Of a stretch of 5,009 bases of DNA, positions 1 to 5,009 are shown piece by piece. A model generated the notes under the pieces. That model saw only the letters and a list, made by a program, of their open reading frames with translations, was not told the DNA's origin and ran no database searches. Location: NCBI GenBank assembly GCA_022865545.1, contig JALHTA010000136.1:1-5009 (forward strand). The letters are read 5' to 3'. The position numbers were made by a program, and so were the translations under genes. Numbering within the stretch: position 1 is the first letter of the stretch; each line of letters opens with the position of its first letter. The DNA comes from Actinomycetota bacterium (lineage in GTDB: Bacteria > Actinomycetota > Humimicrobiia > Humimicrobiales > Humimicrobiaceae).

Positions 1-130
1 ACCCTCAATTAAAACAATATATTAAAAAGTGGTCAAAATAGTTAAAATATTTAGAATTTAGATGGCTTCTTTGAAATGATATCTATTTTTCTTGTAATAG
101 TCCCCGGCAAGCTGCTAAAACGGTTCAGTT
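1..130. other. AT-rich intergenic region downstream of the GH127 gene
   Basis: No open frame with a plausible start and ribosome binding site exists here on either strand. Reading leftward there is no ATG or GTG, and the only TTG-initiated frame closes after about 20 codons. No convincing intrinsic terminator follows the GH127 stop codon at 131-133: the best inverted repeat pairs only about 4 bp (91-94 with 108-111) and has no U-tract. The operon may therefore continue into a gene beyond the left edge, or terminate by a signal not visible here. The one notable element is the promoter-like pair at 8-36. Confidence 0.6.
8..36 (-). promoter_or_regulatory. Candidate sigma-A promoter reading out of the left edge
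   Basis: On the minus strand, TTGACC (31-36; 5 of 6 to the -35 consensus) is followed after exactly 17 nt by TTTAAT (8-13; 5 of 6 to the -10 consensus). Transcription would start at about position 1 or just beyond, so it would drive a gene outside the window. The surrounding DNA is very AT-rich, where such pairs arise by chance. A GAGGG at 2-6 resembles a Shine-Dalgarno site but would lie upstream of this promoter's start point, so the two do not fit together. Confidence 0.25.
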
Positions 131-2095
131 TTATCTCTCAGTGATCCATACCATCATTTCGCCAGTGGTACGGTTTGCCCATGAATAATATGGTATAAAT
201 CTTACAGTTACTGGCCGGTATTGTGACTCTACTTCAGCTTTGTACAGTTCATCCTTCTCCCATGATGAATTATATCTTTGTGCTTCAGCATTTATAACTG
301 TTAACCCGCCCAGTAGATTATCGTCAAATTCTGCCTTTAATTCAGATTTACGGGGTAATACTATTTCGTGTAAATTCGGTCCATTATCAATCTCTTCAAG
401 GCAATAAACAACAGGTCCACGCTGCAGTGCGACTTTCCCAATATTTACCCTGACATTGGGATGTGCTTTTATACGCTGTATCACCATTGGTAAAACCAGT
501 TCAACAACGTCCCCGTTTCTCCAAATTCGTTTTAATTTAGCATACCCATTCACTCTGGTATTGCTAATATTAATTTCTTCACGGTTAATATATACTTTTG
601 CATTATCACACCATCCGGGAATACGCAACAAAAGTGAAAATTCTTTCCCTTCATTCAGAGAAACACTAATCTTCACTTTCTCATCCCATGGATACCGCGT
701 TTCTTGCTTTATTTTTACTTTACTTTCAGATACATTTATCTCTGTTTCACCATTAATATATAAATGGGTGTATATTTCATCCTTATGTGTTGAATATATA
801 TATTGACCAATAGAAGCCAATAATCTTGAAATATTCGGTGGACAGCAAGCACACCCAAACCAGGATTGTCTGGTTACTTTTACATGTTCGTTGATCTTAC
901 TCTTTTCACTTGCCTCCGGCCAGACCTCAAGTGGATTTACATAGAAAAATTTCTTTCCATCAAGGGATATTCCACTAATAACTGAATTATATAATGCCTT
1001 TTCCATAATATCTGAATAGATATTATTTACATCCATTTGAAGCATTCTGTGTGCAAAAAATACCAGGCCTATTGATGCACAGGTTTCAGCATATATGGTA
1101 TTATTAGGTAGATCATAGTCGAATGTAAAAGATTCTCCGAATGAAGTAGATCCTATGCCTCCTGTTATGTACATTCTTTTTGATACAATATTTCTCCATA
1201 GTTTTTTGCATGCTTCTATTAATGTCTGATCGCCTGTTTCTAATGCAACATCAGCCATACCCGAATATAAATATACAGCCCTGACACTATGCCCTTCAGC
1301 TTTAGTCTGCTCACGTACAGGTAGATGCGCCTGACAATACCTTGAGCCTAAATTTCCCCATACTTTATCTGCTTTATCTGCTTTCTCCCCCCTGGTCTCA
1401 GCCTCTTTAATAAAATAATTTGGAGCTTTGCCTCGTTCATCAATAAAATATTTACTCAAATCAAGATATTTTTTTTCGCCAGTAACTCTGTAGAGCTTAA
1501 CCAGGGCAAGTTCAATCTCTTCATGACCGGGATAGCCCTTTTTCTTATCCGGCCCTGTTCCAAATACTGTATCAATCAAATCTGCAAACTTACACATCAC
1601 ATCAAGCAGCTTGCGTTTTCCTGTAGCTTCAAAGTAAGCTACGGCAGCTTCCATCATATGTCCTGCACAATAAAGCTCATGGCAATCACGAAGATTGGTC
1701 CATTTATTATCAGGTTCCTTAATTGTAAAATATGTATTTAAATATCCATCATCCTGCTGTGCTTTTGCAATAATATCAATAACTTCATCAGCCCTTTTCT
1801 CCAATTCAGCATCTGGATTTACAGCCAAACTAAACCCCACAGCCTCCAACCATTTAGCAAGATCACTGTCCCGAAAAACAATTCCATAAAACTCGCCCTG
1901 GGATAGGCCTGCAGCAATTTTAAAGTTTTCTATAACATGGCTGGGTTCTGCATCTGGAATACGGTCATTCAATGCATCCCATTGGTATGGGATCACCACA
2001 TTCTTAACCAGGTCAATATATCTCCCCCAAAATGCATCATTTATCCCTGCACTTTTATTTGATACAGGTATCTTAAAATTATCCTTTGATTTCAT
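131..2095 (-). CDS. GH127 (DUF1680) glycoside hydrolase, probable beta-L-arabinofuranosidase
   Basis: This 654-residue protein matches the length and layout of GH127 enzymes, whose type member is Bifidobacterium longum HypBA1 (about 658 residues): an N-terminal alpha/alpha barrel to about residue 430, then beta-sandwich domains. The family removes non-reducing terminal beta-L-arabinofuranosyl units, using a zinc-held cysteine nucleophile. Visible active-site elements are Glu321 in GES (acid/base), Glu337 and Cys339 in YAETCA, and Cys417-Cys418 in CACCPPN (nucleophile and zinc ligands). The Glu321-Glu337-Cys339 spacing equals that recalled for HypBA1. His191 (HEEIELA) and His269 (HSVRA) are also in family-typical motifs, and a C-terminal RGPVVYCLEEIDN block lies near 559-571. 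There is no signal peptide, so it is cytoplasmic. The ATG start fits the family N-terminus (NDAFWGRY near 19-26), although its Shine-Dalgarno is weak (CGGAC 5 nt, or GGAAAG 12 nt, upstream). It lies 55 nt after the permease gene. GH127 also includes other specificities, so the substrate is inferred. Confidence 0.93.
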   Translation of the reverse strand: MKSKDNFKIPVSNKSAGINDAFWGRYIDLVKNVVIPYQWDALNDRIPDAEPSHVIENFKIAAGLSQGEFYGIVFRDSDLAKWLEAVGFSLAVNPDAELEKRADEVIDIIAKAQQDDGYLNTYFTIKEPDNKWTNLRDCHELYCAGHMMEAAVAYFEATGKRKLLDVMCKFADLIDTVFGTGPDKKKGYPGHEEIELALVKLYRVTGEKKYLDLSKYFIDERGKAPNYFIKEAETRGEKADKADKVWGNLGSRYCQAHLPVREQTKAEGHSVRAVYLYSGMADVALETGDQTLIEACKKLWRNIVSKRMYITGGIGSTSFGESFTFDYDLPNNTIYAETCASIGLVFFAHRMLQMDVNNIYSDIMEKALYNSVISGISLDGKKFFYVNPLEVWPEASEKSKINEHVKVTRQSWFGCACCPPNISRLLASIGQYIYSTHKDEIYTHLYINGETEINVSESKVKIKQETRYPWDEKVKISVSLNEGKEFSLLLRIPGWCDNAKVYINREEINISNTRVNGYAKLKRIWRNGDVVELVLPMVIQRIKAHPNVRVNIGKVALQRGPVVYCLEEIDNGPNLHEIVLPRKSELKAEFDDNLLGGLTVINAEAQRYNSSWEKDELYKAEVESQYRPVTVRFIPYYSWANRTTGEMMVWITER

Positions 2096-2150
2096 AAAGA
2101 GTCCGTTCTTTCCGTAAAGGTTTAAAAATAATATTTGCGCTATCCGTGCT

Positions 2151-2975
2151 TTATTCTTTCAATCCTGATAAAGTTACACTCCTTACAAAAAAGTCTTGAG
2201 CAAGTAAGAAGAAAACCAGAACAGGCAGCAGGCTAATAAATGTACCAGCCATTAACACCGGCCAGTCAGTGGCATACAAACCCTTCATATTGGCCAATCC
2301 AAGGGGCAGAGTCATATTTTCTACGCTGCTTATAAATATAAGGGGTCTAATAAAGTCATTCCACATACCCATAAAAATAAATACACCCAGGGTTGCCAAA
2401 GCAGGTTTTGATAATGGAAGAAAAATTCTCCAATAGGTTGTAAAGGGATTACATCCGTCAATTTTTGCAGCATCCTCCAGTGAAGCTGGTATAGTCAAGT
2501 AAAATTGTCGCATTAAGAACGTGCCGAATGCTGTTGCAAGATCAGTCAATATCAGAGAAGGAAGTTTATCAACCAGACCTAAATATCGCATAATAATAAA
2601 AATTGGTATCAGGGTCACATGAATAGGAATCATCATGGTTGCCAGATACATTAAAAATATTGTGTCCCTATATCTGAATTTAAGCCTGGCAAAAACATAA
2701 CCTCCCAGTGAACTGGTAAATAATTGGACGACTACAACAACAGACGTTACTATTGTGCTATTGATAAAAAAACGTCCAAATGGGAATCTCTCGGAAATTC
2801 TTAAATAATTTTCCCAATTAATAGCTTTTCCAAAGAAAGTAGGCGGGAAGACAAAAACTTCATTTATTGACTTTAGAGATGTACCCAACATCCATATGAA
2901 AGGGGTTATCATGATTAATGCACCAATACCAAGAATTATATACAATATTATTTTCGATGGGTGCTTTTTCTTCAT
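2151..2975 (-). CDS. Carbohydrate ABC transporter permease, MalG/UgpE type (CUT1)
   Basis: This 274-residue inner-membrane protein is the second transmembrane subunit of a sugar importer. It has six hydrophobic segments at about residues 8-30, 72-96, 107-130, 140-160, 190-210 and 242-262. The cytoplasmic EAA loop that docks onto the ATPase is clear at residues 167-187 (EDAAKIDG, then IFLP). Length, the short basic N-terminus (MKKKHPSK) and the C-terminal VTLSGLKE are typical of MalG-like subunits, which lack the extra N-terminal length of MalF. The ATG start is backed by AGAAGGA 7 nt upstream, and the gap after the preceding permease gene is only 16 nt, so the two are almost certainly cotranscribed. 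The transported sugar cannot be read from this subunit; a beta-L-arabinoside is inferred from the downstream GH127 gene. No truncation or frameshift is seen. Confidence 0.95.
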   Translation of the reverse strand: MKKKHPSKIILYIILGIGALIMITPFIWMLGTSLKSINEVFVFPPTFFGKAINWENYLRISERFPFGRFFINSTIVTSVVVVVQLFTSSLGGYVFARLKFRYRDTIFLMYLATMMIPIHVTLIPIFIIMRYLGLVDKLPSLILTDLATAFGTFLMRQFYLTIPASLEDAAKIDGCNPFTTYWRIFLPLSKPALATLGVFIFMGMWNDFIRPLIFISSVENMTLPLGLANMKGLYATDWPVLMAGTFISLLPVLVFFLLAQDFFVRSVTLSGLKE

Positions 2976-2982
2976 TTTTTAA

Positions 2983-2989
2983 TCCTTCT
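2983..2989 (-). promoter_or_regulatory. Ribosome binding site of the MalG-type permease
   Basis: AGAAGGA on the minus strand, 7 nt before the ATG at 2975-2973, lies within the 16-nt gap directly after the upstream permease stop codon (2994-2992). The tight spacing suggests translational coupling of the two membrane subunits, which are needed in equal amounts. Confidence 0.8.
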
Positions 2990-2991
2990 AC

Positions 2992-3873
2992 CTAAAACTT
3001 TACACTTTTTTTCTGATACCAAAATTGAACAATTGCAAAAATAAGTATCAGGAAAAAGAGTACATAAGCTATAGCACTTGCATATCCCATTTTAAAATAC
3101 TTAAAAGCATTTTGATATAAATAAAAAACTAGAACAGAAGTCGATCTAGCTGGTCCGCCATTAGTCATCAAGTAAACAAGATCAAATCCCTGGAATGAAT
3201 TTATAACTGATATGATTACGACAAAAAGTGTAGTATGGGAAAGAAGAGGAATTGTGATATGGAAAAATTTACTAAACCATTTTGCCCCATCTATATCTGC
3301 CGCTTCATAGTAACTTTCGGGTATTCCCTGTAAACCGGCTAAAAAGAGCAACATGTTAAATCCTAATCCTTTCCATATGGTGGTTAATATAATAGAGGGC
3401 ATTGCCCAGTTTAAACTGTTTAACCAACTAGGTCCTTCTATCCCAATCATACTTAAGAAATAATTTATCAAACCAAATTCTGGATTATACATCCACGTCC
3501 ATACCAGAGCTGCAGCTACAAAAGATCCTATTACGGGAAGAAAATATGCGGCCCTAAATATTTTGATACCTTTTATACGTTGATTTAGGGCTATAGCTAA
3601 AAAAAGTGAAATTATAACTCCTGCTGGAACCGTTCCAAGGGTAAAATAAATTGTATTCCATAATGTTTTATAAAATGTCTGGTCATTAAATAAATTAATA
3701 TAATTATTAAATCCTACCCATTGCATTGGTGTCAGTAAATCCCATTTAACAAAGCTGAAAATAAATGAAGCCAATAAAGGAATTAGCAAAAACACTAAAA
3801 AGCCTAAAAGATTAGGCAGTAAAAGAACAAAAGCCCATATATTTTCTCTATATAAAAGTTTTTTAAACCTCAC
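2992..3873 (-). CDS. Carbohydrate ABC transporter permease, MalF/UgpA type (CUT1)
   Basis: This 293-residue inner-membrane protein is the first transmembrane subunit of the importer. Hydrophobic segments lie at about residues 13-37, 72-98, 107-128, 155-180, 212-235 and 262-286. The ATPase-docking EAA loop spans residues 190-209 (EAADIDG, then ITIPLL). Other family hallmarks are the N-terminal LLLPNLLGFLVF segment, WVGFNNY near 52-58, and the MTNGGPARST stretch near 236-245 before the last helix. The start is a GTG at 3873-3871: an in-frame stop lies three codons upstream, AGAGGT sits 8 nt before the GTG, and no nearby ATG fits. It follows the binding-protein gene by 98 bp containing a stem-loop and precedes the second permease by 16 nt. 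There is no ATPase gene among these neighbours, as is usual for CUT1 loci in Firmicutes that share an MsmX/UgpC-type ATPase. Confidence 0.95.
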   Translation of the reverse strand: MRFKKLLYRENIWAFVLLLPNLLGFLVFLLIPLLASFIFSFVKWDLLTPMQWVGFNNYINLFNDQTFYKTLWNTIYFTLGTVPAGVIISLFLAIALNQRIKGIKIFRAAYFLPVIGSFVAAALVWTWMYNPEFGLINYFLSMIGIEGPSWLNSLNWAMPSIILTTIWKGLGFNMLLFLAGLQGIPESYYEAADIDGAKWFSKFFHITIPLLSHTTLFVVIISVINSFQGFDLVYLMTNGGPARSTSVLVFYLYQNAFKYFKMGYASAIAYVLFFLILIFAIVQFWYQKKSVKF

Positions 3874-3881
3874 CCTATTTT

Positions 3882-3887
3882 ACCTCT
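3882..3887 (-). promoter_or_regulatory. Ribosome binding site that fixes the GTG start of the MalF-type permease
   Basis: AGAGGT on the minus strand, 8 nt before the GTG at 3873-3871. An in-frame TAA at 3882-3880 overlaps the site, so no start further upstream is possible. This supports GTG as the true initiator. Confidence 0.75.
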
Positions 3888-3893
3888 TGGCAA

Positions 3894-3923
3894 ATTATAT
3901 CATGCGGCCCCATTTTTTTTCAT
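3894..3923 (-). promoter_or_regulatory. Possible internal promoter with extended -10 element ahead of the permeases
   Basis: The minus strand reads TGATATAAT at 3902-3894: a perfect TATAAT -10 with the TGn extension that can stand in for a -35. The best -35 partner is poor (ATGAAA at 3923-3918, 4 of 6, 18-nt spacer) and lies in the loop and arm of the adjacent stem-loop. Transcription would start near 3887, right at the permease ribosome binding site, leaving a leader of only about 14 nt. That is short for efficient initiation, and TATAAT is common in AT-rich DNA, so this is tentative. Confidence 0.25.
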
Positions 3924-3933
3924 GGGGCCGCAT
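3902..3933 (-). terminator. Intercistronic stem-loop: leaky terminator or mRNA-stabilising hairpin
   Basis: A perfect 12-bp inverted repeat: in the leftward transcript, ATGCGGCCCCAT pairs with ATGGGGCCGCAT around an 8-nt loop, GAAAAAAA. Its GC-rich core stands out against AT-rich surroundings. It begins 38 nt after the binding-protein stop codon and ends 28 nt before the permease GTG. The bases after it (GATATAATTT) do not form a continuous U-tract, so strong termination is unlikely. On the plus strand the tail (CTTTATTAAATC) is also imperfect and there is no gene to terminate. Hairpins after binding-protein genes in ABC operons (for example malE-malF in enteric bacteria) let the binding protein be made in excess by protecting upstream mRNA or reducing readthrough. 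That role is inferred here. Confidence 0.7.
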
Positions 3934-3971
3934 CTTTATTAAATCTTATCTTAGCTAGTTCAACTATTTAC

Positions 3972-5009
3972 CTATTCTGTTGCTGCTAATACTTCGTTTG
4001 CCCTTGTTTCAATATTCGCAAGTACTGTATTTATATCTTCATTACCAGTTAAGAATTTATCCATTTCTTCAAACAAAATATCATTGACTTCTACTTTTTC
4101 ATTCTTTGAAGTTGGCTCTTGTAAAGCTGATATGAAATACGGGGCTAAATCTGTAAATCCTTCCGGATGAACATCAGGATTAAACCATTTTGCTATACCC
4201 TCTTCTGTATAATACTCTTTCTTGTGAGGCATCCATAATCCGGCTTTAATATTCTCAAGTAGATAATCGTCACCGGAAAGGAAGTTGATTAAAGCCCAGG
4301 CTTCTTCCGGATGTTCTGTATCAGCCCATGCAGTATGTAAGTGTGCCTGACCATGAGTAAGAGCAGTTTCGAATTTTGGCAGCACTCCTACACCAACCTC
4401 GAAGTCCATTGTTGCAAGCTGTTGCAGAGCCCAGGATCCATCTATAAGCATTGCGATATTTCCAGTTTGAAGCATATTAGCTGCAGATATGAATACGTCC
4501 GGCTGTATCTGCGCTGCTAAGAAGCTAGCTCCGTCTACCGTCCTAAGATCTTTAATCGCTTGCATAACTTCTGCTGTCTCAGGAGAATTTATCGTCATTG
4601 CGGATACATCATCATTGAAGTAACTACCGCCATTAGACATTATAAGTGCTGAGAACATATATGAGTTCTCCAGTCCATACACGCCATACTGTGTCGTTTG
4701 TCCACCTTCAACTATTGTCAGCTGCTTTGCAACCTCAACAAATTCATCCCATGTCCATGCTTCTGCAGGGTCACTTGGCGGATAAGCCATGCCAGCTGCA
4801 TCAAAAATCGCTTTATTGTAATATAGGACAGGAGAAACAGTACAACTGCTGATACCATATATCTTACCATCTATATCCATTATAGCTGCAGATGAATCAA
4901 TATAATCATCAATACTATAATTTGCATTAAAGCGATCTGTTATGTCTAATAGACGATCTGCATTTACAAATCTACGATAATCGTACGCAAAGTTAAAGAA
5001 AACATCCGG
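3972..5009 (-). CDS. Extracellular sugar-binding protein of the ABC importer, C-terminal part (partial, family 1 SBP)
   Basis: The frame is open from the TAG at 3974-3972 to the right edge, giving 345 residues. The first ATG, at 4880, is internal: the 43 codons before it contain no stop and encode family-typical sequence (PDVFFNFAYDYRRF, then DRLLDITDRF). Family 1 binding proteins are usually about 420-450 residues, so roughly the first 80-100, including the expected lipoprotein signal and anchoring cysteine, are missing. Recognisable blocks in the visible part are DGKIYGI (47-53), VLYYNKAIFDAAG (61-73), WTWDEFVEVAKQLT (85-98), the AMLIDGSW strand (186-193) and EEAWALINFLSG (235-246). The mature protein would be anchored outside the membrane and deliver sugar to the two permeases. 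It is the first visible gene of the operon and is followed by the stem-loop at 3902-3933. The ligand cannot be deduced from sequence. Confidence 0.93.
   Translation of the reverse strand, partial: PDVFFNFAYDYRRFVNADRLLDITDRFNANYSIDDYIDSSAAIMDIDGKIYGISSCTVSPVLYYNKAIFDAAGMAYPPSDPAEAWTWDEFVEVAKQLTIVEGGQTTQYGVYGLENSYMFSALIMSNGGSYFNDDVSAMTINSPETAEVMQAIKDLRTVDGASFLAAQIQPDVFISAANMLQTGNIAMLIDGSWALQQLATMDFEVGVGVLPKFETALTHGQAHLHTAWADTEHPEEAWALINFLSGDDYLLENIKAGLWMPHKKEYYTEEGIAKWFNPDVHPEGFTDLAPYFISALQEPTSKNEKVEVNDILFEEMDKFLTGNEDINTVLANIETRANEVLAATE

Noticed and set aside
71..98. Plus-strand promoter-like pair TTGAAA, 16 nt, TGTAAT
   Set aside because: It points into the 3' end of the GH127 gene in antisense with no plus-strand gene to serve. 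In such AT-rich DNA the match is expected by chance, although an antisense RNA cannot be excluded without transcript data.
456..806. Plus-strand open frame of 116 codons opposite the GH127 gene
   Set aside because: It lies wholly antisense to a well-conserved catalytic gene, its translation matches no recognised family and looks like reverse-frame sequence, and it has no supporting ribosome binding site or promoter.
1523..1889. Two overlapping short plus-strand open frames (1523-1741 and 1695-1889)
   Set aside because: Both are antisense to the conserved N-terminal barrel of the GH127 gene, overlap each other, and have no recognisable domain.
1976..1993. Perfect 7-bp hairpin with a 4-nt loop within the GH127 coding region
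   Set aside because: One or two repeats of this size are expected by chance in 5 kb. It falls in a conserved protein segment (IPYQWDAL) whose codons explain it.
2096..2150. Possible promoter or operator in the 55-nt gap before the GH127 gene
   Set aside because: A TATTAT resembling a -10 exists, but the nearest TTGAAA is 23 nt away, too far for a -35. No hairpin or catabolite-responsive (cre-like) site was found, so readthrough from the permease genes is the simpler explanation.
4646..4852. Plus-strand open frame of 68 codons opposite the binding-protein gene
   Set aside because: Antisense to conserved binding-protein blocks; composition and position fit a reverse-frame shadow.

Overview
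The window is AT-rich, and every gene in it reads leftward (minus strand). It looks like a four-gene stretch of a carbohydrate-uptake operon from a low-GC Gram-positive anaerobe, most likely Clostridia (Lachnospirales or Ruminiclostridium-like). This guess rests on base composition, purine-rich Shine-Dalgarno sites, a CUT1-type ABC importer with no dedicated ATPase gene, and a cytoplasmic glycosidase. The exact taxon cannot be read from this sequence.

In transcription order (right to left): (1) 5009-3972, the C-terminal 345 residues of a family 1 extracellular sugar-binding protein, whose N-terminus lies past the right edge; (2) a 98-bp gap (3874-3971) with a perfect 12-bp stem-loop at 3902-3933 and an extended -10 element next to it; (3) 3873-2992, a MalF/UgpA-type permease with a GTG start; (4) 2975-2151, a MalG/UgpE-type permease, 16 nt downstream; (5) 2095-131, a 654-residue GH127 (former DUF1680) glycosidase of the beta-L-arabinofuranosidase type, 55 nt further on. 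The last 130 bp (1-130) hold no gene, only one weak promoter-like pair pointing out of the left edge.

Proposed joint role: the lipid-anchored binding protein captures a plant-derived oligosaccharide outside the cell. The two permeases import it, powered by a shared MsmX/UgpC-type ATPase encoded elsewhere. The GH127 enzyme, which has no signal peptide, then cleaves it in the cytoplasm. By family precedent the sugar is a short beta-L-arabinofuranoside, such as those on hydroxyproline-rich plant glycoproteins, but the sequence does not prove the substrate. No mobile element, CRISPR array, RNA gene or clearly novel system was found. The most distinctive non-coding signal is the stem-loop between the binding-protein and permease genes, which probably sets unequal expression within the operon.
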